A DNA stretch of 51,645 bases, taken from NCBI GenBank assembly GCA_905194675.1, contig CAJJTG010000012.1, positions 1 to 51,645 on the forward strand. The letters run 5' to 3'. Shown here piece after piece: positions 43,138 to 50,216 of the stretch. The position numbers and the translations under genes were made by a program. The notes under the pieces are model-generated. The model searched no databases. It was not told where the DNA came from and was given only the letters and a program-made list of their open reading frames with translations. Within the stretch, counting starts at the first letter, position 1; every line of letters begins with the position of its first letter. Source of the DNA: an uncultured Collinsella sp. (lineage in GTDB: Bacteria > Actinomycetota > Coriobacteriia > Coriobacteriales > Coriobacteriaceae).

Positions 43138-43965
43138 ATGGAAACACCCGCCGTTCTCTATCATTATGCAAGCCTAGATACGCTGGCCTTGATTCTGCAT
43201 AATCGGACTATCAGGTTCAGCCGGTTAGATAAGGTTGATGACCCACAAGAACAGCGTTCAGCAGACTCTCAAAATCTTGGAAAAATGAAGCTCGTCAGTT
43301 GTTGGACCTCTTCTGATGAGGAGAGCATCCCCATGTGGCGCGAGTATGCTGGAGCTGAATGTGGCGTAAGAATCCAGATGAAGAGTCATCCGTTTAGGCG
43401 GTACTCTGTGTCTACTGAGAGCCTCAATAAGTTATCAAGTGAAGCAGTTCTGAATGCCCTTGGTGGTTCATTTGATGGCCTTCATCTGCCTCTCGAGGAG
43501 TTTTGGGATAAAGACTATTTCTTTTTTGAAACCGCCCGTAATATCAACATGCTTCACAAGGTCGAATATACAAATGACGAGTCCCTTTTATTTCCAAAAG
43601 TGATTAGCACTTTTGGAAATGGTGGGGTTGAAGCTAAAATACTTGCCCTTGGAGTTCACAAAGCCGCTGCGTGGTCATATCAACAAGAGTGGCGTTATAT
43701 CTTGTCAGCCGTTCCAATAGGTATCGCTAGTGTAAGCAATGTCCGAATAGATCGGGTTCAGAGAGCGAATGACATCATACTTGATAAGTGCAATCCTGGA
43801 ATCCCGCCCTATTACGATCTCGTTATCTCTGATGAAGCTTTTTCGTCAATGAAGATCGTTTCTTCTCCAAAGATGACAAATGGCAACCGCGTAATTCTGG
43901 ACGCGCTGGTAGAGAAATACGCACTAGGCATTGAGGTCGCAGAGAGCTCGATTGAGCTGGCATAG
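43138..43965 (+). CDS. DUF2971-family protein
   Basis: This 275-residue protein fits DUF2971: an N-terminal LYHYASLDTLALILHNRTI followed by RFSRLDKVDDPQEQ. A VSCWTSSDEESIPMWREYA segment comes near residue 54, and AWSYQQEWRYI near 178. The family is widespread, often sits in defence-like islands, and has no established activity; the YHY...RFS...DP and QEWRY pattern recalls ADP-ribosyltransferase-like folds, which is speculative. A promoter-like pair lies upstream, and a ribosome-binding site (AGGAG) ten bases before the ATG. GC near 47 % by eye, lower than the housekeeping genes, fits acquisition by transfer. Confidence 0.8.
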   Translation: METPAVLYHYASLDTLALILHNRTIRFSRLDKVDDPQEQRSADSQNLGKMKLVSCWTSSDEESIPMWREYAGAECGVRIQMKSHPFRRYSVSTESLNKLSSEAVLNALGGSFDGLHLPLEEFWDKDYFFFETARNINMLHKVEYTNDESLLFPKVISTFGNGGVEAKILALGVHKAAAWSYQQEWRYILSAVPIGIASVSNVRIDRVQRANDIILDKCNPGIPPYYDLVISDEAFSSMKIVSSPKMTNGNRVILDALVEKYALGIEVAESSIELA

Positions 43966-44237
43966 GTAGGTTCCCACCCTGACAGCTCCTCTCGAACCCT
44001 ATCCATAGCTTCATGAAGCGCTTATAGGTTAAGGGCGTTCTCATAGTGGCCTCTAGGCGCCCGAGCCGGACGCTATCTCTACTTTCACCGATTGGCAAAA
44101 CGATTTACACCTAATTATTGGCGCTGCTCAGGGACATTTTCTTTGTTTACGGCTTGATCTCGCTAAACTAATAACTGCTGCTACCAGGGCATTTTCTGGT
44201 GCACATTCTATTGGCTCCTGCGAAGATCGGAGCGGGT

Positions 44238-45329
44238 ATGTTTGCTGCCGAGTCCTACACCAGCCGTCATTACATTGCGATTGTTGCCATGGCCTGCCTA
44301 TGCGTTTTGCTGGGCGGGCCTTCTTATGCCGCGGGCGCGGAGAGCCTCATCATCGCGGGCGCGACGTACTACGAGCCGGGCGTGTCGGGCCCCGGCTGGG
44401 CCTGGACCGATGCCGACCACCTTGAGCTTAACGGCTACGCGGGCGAGGCCATCGGCGCCAAAGGCGACCTGGTGCTGACGCTTGCCGGGCAAAACTCCGT
44501 GACGGAGTCGCATGCGCCCGATGCGGACATCACGCTGTGCGGCATGGAGGTGTGGGGCAACCTGACGCTTCGCGGTACCGGGACTCTGACGGCGACGGGC
44601 TCGCAGTGCGGGATCCACGTTTCGCAGGCGTTCGCGGTGGACGGCTGCACCGTCGATGTCCGTGCGGACGGGACCGATATCACGGACGAGGCGGTCGCCG
44701 GCGTGATCGCCGGCGACATGGCCGTGCGCGCCGGCGGGCGCGTCGTTGCCGCGGGCGCAGGGACCGGAGCGGGCGTGCGCGCCTACGGCGTGTATCTGCA
44801 GGATGCGGGCCTTGGCGCTGGTGCGGCCGGCTGTCGGCTTTCCGTCGACGCCTCGTGGCTTGATGCGGCCGGTGCCGACGGCGGCGTTGCGTGCTTGGGC
44901 GGGTCGCTTGTGTCCGCGCGATTTGTGGCGCCTGCTGGCGGGGCTTTTGGTGCTAGCGGCGTGTTGGATGCCTCCGGTGCGATGGCACCGCATGTGGTGG
45001 TTGTGCCCGATGTCGCCACGCCTCCGGCGGGGGAGACGGACAGGGGCGAGGTGCCAGGTGGCGGGGCTAGTGAAACTGCTGGTGGTGCCGGTCCTGCTGC
45101 AGGGCAGCCCGGTGCTAGTTCGCCGACCGATCCCGCGGTGAAGCCTGCGGCCACGTCGCCCAAGACAAACATAACGACCAAGACGACGGTGACCGCGTCC
45201 TCCAAACCAAAAACCGCCGCTGCGACTGCAGTGACACTCCCCAAGACTGCCGACAACAGCTGGATCGCCGCTTCCTTAACGCTTTTCATTCTGGGAACAG
45301 CGCTCCTTGCTGCCGCATATCGCTGCTAA
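44238..45329 (+). CDS. Sortase-type surface protein with LPKTA sorting signal
   Basis: This 363-residue protein has an N-terminal signal peptide (HYIAIVAMACLCVLLGG, then SYAAG as likely cleavage site). A repetitive beta-rich region follows, with lines such as LVLTLAGQNSV, LTLRGTGTLTATGSQCGIH and FAVDGCTVDVRADGTD. These resemble the right-handed beta-helix, carbohydrate-binding (Cthe_2159-like) proteins. Next comes a Gly/Ala/Pro/Thr-rich wall-spanning stretch (275-335), then LPKTAD, a membrane helix (WIAASLTLFILGTALLAAA) and a very short tail YRC. LPKTA differs from canonical LPxTG. Cell-wall anchoring and sugar binding are likely. ATG at 44238 has GGAGCG upstream; a GTG at 44199 is possible. 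GC is very high, unlike both neighbours. Confidence 0.82.
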   Translation: MFAAESYTSRHYIAIVAMACLCVLLGGPSYAAGAESLIIAGATYYEPGVSGPGWAWTDADHLELNGYAGEAIGAKGDLVLTLAGQNSVTESHAPDADITLCGMEVWGNLTLRGTGTLTATGSQCGIHVSQAFAVDGCTVDVRADGTDITDEAVAGVIAGDMAVRAGGRVVAAGAGTGAGVRAYGVYLQDAGLGAGAAGCRLSVDASWLDAAGADGGVACLGGSLVSARFVAPAGGAFGASGVLDASGAMAPHVVVVPDVATPPAGETDRGEVPGGGASETAGGAGPAAGQPGASSPTDPAVKPAATSPKTNITTKTTVTASSKPKTAAATAVTLPKTADNSWIAASLTLFILGTALLAAAYRC

Positions 45330-45358
45330 GGCCTCGTTTAAGTGAGACCAGGGGAGAA

Positions 45359-45526
45359 GTGAATGCAGCCATTGCAGAAGTCTTTAGCCTTCTACTAAAT
45401 CAATTTATTAGAGATTGGTGCCGTATCAGCTATCGCTGCGACGGCACTATTTTATTCAGCTCAACTGCCTCTCGATCTATTACCGATGTTGAACCTTACA
45501 CCCCATCTGCCAGAGCGATAAGATAA
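45359..45526 (+). CDS. Possible small protein, 55 residues
   Basis: A GTG with AGGGGAGA just upstream opens a 55-codon frame reading MNAAIAEVFSLLLNQF and ending in TAA at 45526. The ribosome-binding site is good but spacing is short, and the composition gives no family hint. It may be chance in an otherwise empty 250-base gap. Listed because nothing else explains this stretch. Confidence 0.2.
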   Translation: MNAAIAEVFSLLLNQFIRDWCRISYRCDGTILFSSTASRSITDVEPYTPSARAIR

Positions 45527-45554
45527 TTGCAATTCAAATACTGCCGTTTATAAA
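45527..45554 (+). promoter_or_regulatory. Promoter of the FRG-domain gene
   Basis: TTGCAA (45527-45532) and TATAAA (45549-45554) with 16-base spacing lie 28 bases before the ATG. The fit to a sigma-70-type promoter is good and suggests the FRG gene is its own unit. Confidence 0.6.
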
Positions 45555-45582
45555 GCTTCTTGTTCCGCTAAAGGATTGATAT

Positions 45583-46512
45583 ATGTCTAATGAAGCTAAA
45601 GTTGAGGTTGAAGATGTAGCCTCGTATATCAAATACATCAAAGGTCTTTCACCAACAATAAATGGTGACGCCAGAACAATTGAGTCTACATTTGTGTTTC
45701 GTGGACAAGGATCCACTAAGTTTGATCTTGTTCCGTCAATCGGAAGAGACAGTCTTTGGCGTAAACCGGGAAGTGACGCCATTTCTCCTATCATAGGCAC
45801 CCTTAAGCACGAGGCGGATATTATTGAAACTGCGTGCCGCATATTGCCAAATGTTTTTAATCGAGATTTGCTTCCAATTGATCTTTTAGCCTGTCTCCAG
45901 CACTACGGAGTCCCCACCAGACTATTAGATGTCACTTCAAATGCACTTGCAGCCCACTATTTCGCCTGCGGAAATCTGGATGACGTGGGCGAAGTATTTA
46001 TCTTTAGGCGACCGGGAGGGGATAAGCAGGAATATCCCATCTGTCAGGCAATCGCGGACTCGTGGCATCTGTTTATGAACTCTAAAGTGTTATCAGACTT
46101 TGCTTCACTTGCAATATCTAGACCATACTTTGACTATCAACGTGATCTAGTGCTTTCAAATTGCCCTGAACCAACCGATCAGGCAAAATGGTTTAAGGAG
46201 TGCTGCGAAGACACGTTATTTGTCTACGGAACTAGATATCTTGATAGACAGGCCGCTCAGTCGGGGCAATATATCCTTTTCCCAAATGACATTCGTGGTG
46301 AAGATCCTTATTTTTCGTTTGAGGAATTCATAAGTCCACTACCCAAAGACAGCCCCGTAATAACCGGTCGTTGCATAGTGCCATCTGATAGGAAAGCATC
46401 AATACTGAACGAGTTGAGTAAACTTGGCATTACCGAAGCTTCGCTCTTTCCCGACAGCATTGAGAAGAGATGCGCCGGCATAGTGAGTGAGATTAAGAGA
46501 CACTGTCACTGA
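45583..46512 (+). CDS. FRG-domain protein
   Basis: This 309-residue protein has an FRG domain. It is named after the Phe-Arg-Gly in TFVFRGQGSTKFDLVPSIGR (Phe39-Arg40-Gly41) and continues with LLACLQHYGVPTRLLDVTSNALAAHYFAC near 105-133. FRG proteins are common in prophages and defence islands; their activity is not established. No membrane segment or signal peptide is seen. GC is low (about 43-45 % by eye), typical of the island genes. It has its own promoter-like sequence and is followed by a perfect 19-bp hairpin before the RloA-like gene. Confidence 0.85.
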   Translation: MSNEAKVEVEDVASYIKYIKGLSPTINGDARTIESTFVFRGQGSTKFDLVPSIGRDSLWRKPGSDAISPIIGTLKHEADIIETACRILPNVFNRDLLPIDLLACLQHYGVPTRLLDVTSNALAAHYFACGNLDDVGEVFIFRRPGGDKQEYPICQAIADSWHLFMNSKVLSDFASLAISRPYFDYQRDLVLSNCPEPTDQAKWFKECCEDTLFVYGTRYLDRQAAQSGQYILFPNDIRGEDPYFSFEEFISPLPKDSPVITGRCIVPSDRKASILNELSKLGITEASLFPDSIEKRCAGIVSEIKRHCH

Positions 46513-46597
46513 AGATTGCTCTTAATATCAGTGTAGAGAATTATGCTTCAGGCATTATGTCATACGTACTTATAAGGTTCATTGTCTAATATCTCAA

Positions 46598-46642
46598 TTT
46601 AAAACCGATATTTGTTCAAAGCTAACAAATATCGGTTTTAAA
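46598..46642. repeat. Perfect 19-bp inverted repeat between the FRG gene and the AbiL pair
   Basis: TTTAAAACCGATATTTGTT pairs exactly with its reverse complement around a 7-base loop. No U-run follows. It may terminate the FRG transcript, act as an operator for the AbiL-type pair downstream, or be a mobile repeat. Confidence 0.65.
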
Positions 46643-46711
46643 ACTATATAATTGTTTTTGTTATTTAAGGATGTCTGTGAATAATCGATTTATTTGAGAA
46701 GGATTCTAAAG

Positions 46712-48007
46712 ATGATCCTCAATTTTTCATTTAAGAACTTTCAGAGCTTTCGAGATACTCAGCAGTTCTCGTTTGAACCGATTTCGAGCAAAAAGGAACT
46801 TGGACCCGTGCGAGTGGCTGCGGTTTACGGTGCAAACGCGTCAGGCAAATCAAATTTCTTAGACGCCCTAGACTTTGTCTCTTATTTTATTCGCAACGGT
46901 TACGCAACAGGTGATTCGAAATCTCATATACCTGTCATTCCTTTTTTACTTGACTCAGAGTCTCGATCAAGTGATACCGAGTTCTCGATTGAATTTACCG
47001 CCAGCAATTTGAAGTATGAGTTTTCATTTGGTGTAAACAAAAATGAGGTTACTTATGAGAACCTCACCGTATACCGGTCAAAACAGCCGTCCCTCCTCTA
47101 TGACCGCACTTCGGTTAACGGGAAACAGTCGATTAAATTTGGCAGCTCCTTTACGGGCGCTAAAAAACAGCTTTGGGATATCACACGTAAAAACTCTTTG
47201 TTCTTATCTGTTGTTGCGGCGGCAGGCAATAATGTGATTCAGCCGGCATTCGCCGCTCTCGCCAACGATGTCTATCTCTACGACGCAACGCATTATCTAG
47301 CAGAACTTGCAACCATTAAAAAACTGTTTATCAACGATGACCCGCGAGCCCAAATGTTATCTCAGCTCATTAAATATGCTGACATCGGAATTGATGGCAT
47401 GGACGTTCGTCAAGCTGAAGGCGTCCCTAGTTTAAAAGATTCACTCATCGGACCCGATGATATTCCAAAAGAGCCACGCAATAAAAAAGCAGAAGACTTT
47501 AAATGGTCGTTCGCTTATGATCTGTTCTTCCACCATAAAGGCTCGGGAGATGGCTTTTGGCTGGACTCCGCCCATGAATCGGAGGGCACAAAAGCTGCGC
47601 TCGCGTTTTTCTCGGTAGCCTTACGCTCTTTAAGCAGTGGGGCCACAACAGTAATTGACGAGCTTGATTCGAGTCTTCATCCTACGCTCCTGCGCGACTT
47701 CGTCTCACTGTTCGCCGATCCCGACACAAATCCAAAGGGCGCGCAGCTAATCTTCTCAACCCATGATGTCACCTTGATGACGCGAACCAGCCCTATGGAA
47801 GAGGTACTCGAACGTGACCAAGTCTGGTTTGTGGAAAAGGACTCTGAAGGTGCTTCGCAATTAATTGCTGCGATGGAGTATTCCCCTCGTGCAAATGAGA
47901 ATCTGGGGCGCAATTACTTAAACGGTGTCTATGTGCCGCTGCCCAACCCAAGTTTTCATCAACTTGTGGCCCAACTCATGAAGGAAGGCGCTGACATAAA
48001 TGGCTAA
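46712..48007 (+). CDS. RloA/AbiLi-like AAA ATPase of an AbiL-type abortive-infection system
   Basis: This 431-residue ATP/GTP-binding protein begins MILNFSFKNFQSFRDTQQFSF. It has Walker A in YGANASGKSNFLDAL (40-47), GFWLDSAHESEGTKAALAFF as the signature region near 288, Walker B in TVIDELDSSLHP near 310 and an H-loop FSTHDVTLM. This is the AAA15/RloA type whose partner is RloB, and the next gene is exactly that, overlapping by eight bases. In the lactococcal AbiL system the two proteins together block phage growth. ATG at 46712 follows a GAGAAGG site. GC is low for the genome, consistent with transfer. Confidence 0.88.
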   Translation: MILNFSFKNFQSFRDTQQFSFEPISSKKELGPVRVAAVYGANASGKSNFLDALDFVSYFIRNGYATGDSKSHIPVIPFLLDSESRSSDTEFSIEFTASNLKYEFSFGVNKNEVTYENLTVYRSKQPSLLYDRTSVNGKQSIKFGSSFTGAKKQLWDITRKNSLFLSVVAAAGNNVIQPAFAALANDVYLYDATHYLAELATIKKLFINDDPRAQMLSQLIKYADIGIDGMDVRQAEGVPSLKDSLIGPDDIPKEPRNKKAEDFKWSFAYDLFFHHKGSGDGFWLDSAHESEGTKAALAFFSVALRSLSSGATTVIDELDSSLHPTLLRDFVSLFADPDTNPKGAQLIFSTHDVTLMTRTSPMEEVLERDQVWFVEKDSEGASQLIAAMEYSPRANENLGRNYLNGVYVPLPNPSFHQLVAQLMKEGADING

Positions 48008-48677
48008 GGCGGAAAGGAGAGGACTTGCTCGTGGCCGCAAAAAGCAAACAAGAGCCAAAAGAAAGCGCCACCTAATTGTGTCCAATGGCAAGGTGACCGA
48101 AACCGAATACTTTAACTTCCTTATTACTGAAATGGACGTTCGCGGAAGCGTGCGGTATCGGCATATTGACGGAGACCCTTTGAAGGTCGCCAAGCTGCTT
48201 TCGCGAGAGCTCGATTCAGATAAAAAGGCCGTTAAAGCGGGCGAAATCGAAGCATTGAGTTCCGCATGGATCGTGGTCGATTCAGATGAGTTCAGAAATC
48301 TAGCCGCAGCAGAACGAGAAGCAAAGACAAAAGGAGTTAGGCTCGCGATCTCCAATCCATGCTTTGAAGTATGGCTAATCGATCATGTCTCACCATGCCC
48401 GGAAACTTTTGCATCGACGCCACAATGTGAGAAAAGAGCGCGCGACCTTGGCGTTCTAAAATCTACTGACCCCAACAGGTCCTCCGCGTCAAAGTTCAAG
48501 TCGGTACATCTCGAAATGATTGATGGTAACAAGGGCCTGGCTTTGACCAATGCCGCAAAGCACAATACGGACGATAAACGTCGTGCAAGAGAAATGAATC
48601 CGGACAACGTTGCCGCCTATCAAGTATGGACAGACTTGCCTGATCTTGTAGATGACGTATTTGGGTCGGGTAACTAG
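48000..48677 (+). CDS. RloB/AbiLii-like protein of an AbiL-type abortive-infection system
   Basis: This 225-residue protein has RloB family features: a basic N-terminus, VSNGKVTETEYFNFL near residue 27 (usually CEGxxTE; here SNG replaces CEG), the acidic WIVVDSDEF near 90 and LAISNPCFEVWLIDH near 118. RloB resembles a TOPRIM-like nuclease fold, and the Glu in TETEYF and the DSD acidic pair fit metal binding. It would be the effector activated by the ATPase encoded just before, with which it overlaps by eight bases. Known AbiL pairs abort phage infection by an incompletely known mechanism. Confidence 0.88.
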   Translation: MAKAERRGLARGRKKQTRAKRKRHLIVSNGKVTETEYFNFLITEMDVRGSVRYRHIDGDPLKVAKLLSRELDSDKKAVKAGEIEALSSAWIVVDSDEFRNLAAAEREAKTKGVRLAISNPCFEVWLIDHVSPCPETFASTPQCEKRARDLGVLKSTDPNRSSASKFKSVHLEMIDGNKGLALTNAAKHNTDDKRRAREMNPDNVAAYQVWTDLPDLVDDVFGSGN

Positions 48678-48737
48678 TGTGATTCATCCCGCGTTAGGGG
48701 CAGGCTTTTAACTCAAAAATTCGTAAACGAGGTAGCA

Positions 48738-48924
48738 ATGCTATGGAGCTATGTTCAGCTAGAAGACGGCACTGGACGCGCTGTCTGACAGCCCCGAGCC
48801 CAAAGACAACCAGTACTTTGCATGGATCCAGGACCTTGTTTCCGGAAACCGCACGCGAGAAGAACTCGCCGACGAGCTGCGCCGCGGTTGCGTTGTGGGC
48901 ATGGGCGATCCGTCGCACGTATAA
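48738..48924 (+). pseudogene. Frameshifted small gene of unknown function
   Basis: An ATG with GAGG upstream starts MLWSYVQLEDGT but meets TGA at 48786. A second frame entered near 48770 reads ALDALSDSPEPKDNQYFAWI and LVSGNRTREELADELRRG to a TAA at 48924. The two join naturally if a few bases were lost around 48765-48775. No family recognised; it may be a helper of the DUF3825 gene 45 bases later. GC rises sharply here compared with the AbiL pair. Confidence 0.35.
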
Positions 48925-48969
48925 AATCAAAGCATCCGCACGCCTGCCATTATCTTGATTGGACGCCAC

Positions 48970-49624
48970 ATGGAACTCCCTAGCATCCTGTGCAGCAATG
49001 TGTGCGACTTCGAATTTTGCCCCGAGCCCTGCTACGACCGCCTGGTCGACCTCGCCGACCCCGAGGACTGGGGTCCCGGCAACCGCATCCTCAAAAACTA
49101 CCTGTCGTTCTCGTTTAGCCGCGCGGTGTTCCTAACCGAGCGCGACGTGGACCAGACCGCGCCGTCCAACCTGCCTTTGGTGTTCGACGACGACCGCTGC
49201 CTGTTTAACACCGGCCTGTACACGCGCCGCTACGAGACCATCTATGGCTTTTTTGAGCCCAACACCAAGCCCGACGCGCGCCAACGCTGGTTTTTGAAGG
49301 GCTTCTTTAAGGAAAGCGACCCCATGCTGGTCTCGTTTGAGTACCTGCCGTGCCGCGTGCGCTTTGCCGAGGACCCCTCCGAGCTGGTCTTTGACTATCG
49401 CCTGCCTATCCGTTCCAACATCGACCACATTCTGGGTGATGAGGAGAACCTGACGCGCATCCCCGCCAGCCTGATGGGGGAGGGCAATTCGCTGCTGCTG
49501 CGCCGCGCCTTTGAGGGCACCGTCGTCGAGACCGCACGCCGCGCGTACCTGTCTCACGCTCGACATGGCTTACAACAACGCGCGACTTATCTGCCGTCCC
49601 GAAACCTCGTTGATTAAACGATAA
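48970..49624 (+). pseudogene. DUF3825 gene with internal deletion and frameshift
   Basis: The first 195 residues match DUF3825: DFEFCPEPCYDRLVDLAD, PEDWGPGNRILKNYLSFSF, LVFDDDRCLFNTGLYTRRYE and IYGFFEPNTKPD. After VVETARRAY near 49550 the frame runs into an unrelated end (stop at 49617). In the +1 frame the typical DUF3825 C-terminus appears directly: LTLDMAYNNARLICRPE up to a TAA at 49624. The segment that normally separates these two parts is missing, so an internal deletion of several dozen codons with a frame change has occurred. DUF3825 has no firm function; it is sometimes found next to RNA- or defence-related genes. ATG at 48970 chosen. Confidence 0.65.
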
Positions 49625-49712
49625 AGGGTGGTTAAGCTGCGGTTTTGTTGGTTGACTGGGTTGAAACAGTGCGATTTGCTCTCACGAATTTACAATCGAG
49701 GGCAAAAAGTTC

Positions 49713-49742
49713 TTGGTAAACCACGCGCGGCTATGATAGTAT
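49713..49742 (+). promoter_or_regulatory. Promoter of tRNA-Val
   Basis: TTGGTA (49713-49718) and TAGTAT (49737-49742) with an 18-base spacer lie about 20 bases before the tRNA 5' end. A TATGAT at 49732 is an alternative -10 with shorter spacing. Confidence 0.45.
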
Positions 49743-49762
49743 CTCTTTTGCCGAAAGGCGAC

Positions 49763-49837
49763 GGGCGATTGGCTCAGGGGTAGAGCATATCCTTCACACG
49801 GATGGGGTCACAAGTTCGAATCTTGTATCGCCCACCA
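49763..49837 (+). tRNA. tRNA-Val(CAC), CCA encoded
   Basis: The acceptor stem GGGCGAT/ATCGCCC is perfect. The D arm is TGGCTCAGGGGTAGAGCA, the anticodon stem-loop TATCC-TTCACAC-GGATG gives anticodon CAC, and the T arm is CAAGTTCGAATCTTG. The 3' ACCA is encoded. It marks the right border of the accessory island, a common integration target. Confidence 0.95.
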
Positions 49838-49848
49838 TCTAAAGAACA

Positions 49849-49878
49849 GGTCAGAGGTGTTAAGTCTCTGGCCTTTTT
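49849..49878 (+). terminator. Intrinsic terminator of tRNA-Val
   Basis: GGTCAGAG pairs with CTCTGGCC (one G-T pair) around a 9-base loop and is followed by T5. It starts 11 bases after the encoded CCA. Confidence 0.75.
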
Positions 49879-50216
49879 CTTTTTGACACCAAGCTTGACA
49901 CCAAACTCGAATCGAAAAATTTAAACGCGTTTCTAGCTGATCTCTCATGTGCTGACGTCATCGCGCGTTTTGCATAAAGCTCATGCGATCTTTCATTGAA
50001 TTTGCCATGGGATTCACGCACAAATGTGGAGATAGGGACCACGACCCCAGAACGCCTGCCAGCAGATTTGTGCCACGCGGCGATCTTTAGACGAAATGCG
50101 TCGAGCTATTTGTCGGCATTTGGTCAGCTTCCGGTACTTACCGGCATGATGCCGCCATTGATAATCGATCTACCTGCAAACATAACGGCACGCAGCCAAA
50201 GCTAGGGGAGGCCCAT
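49879..50216 (-). other. Intergenic region with possible integrase 3'-end remnant
   Basis: Just past the tRNA terminator lie two adjacent near-identical 12-mers, TTGACACCAAGC and TTGACACCAAAC (49883-49906). On the minus strand this reads FGVKLGVKKKKARDL, of the kind seen at the C-terminus of phage-type integrases that face a tRNA; a second minus frame (49860-50042) encodes 60 residues. The fragment is too short to be sure. The rest of the 338 bases shows no gene. Confidence 0.25.

Noticed and set aside
44134..44198. Near-repeat CAGGGACATTTTCT / CAGGGCATTTTCT before the surface-protein gene
   Set aside because: Two short imperfect copies in AT-rich sequence are not enough to claim an operator.
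49883..49906. The tandem TTGACACC 12-mers as a CRISPR array or iteron origin
   Set aside because: Only two copies without spacers are present; a coding remnant of an integrase end explains them better.
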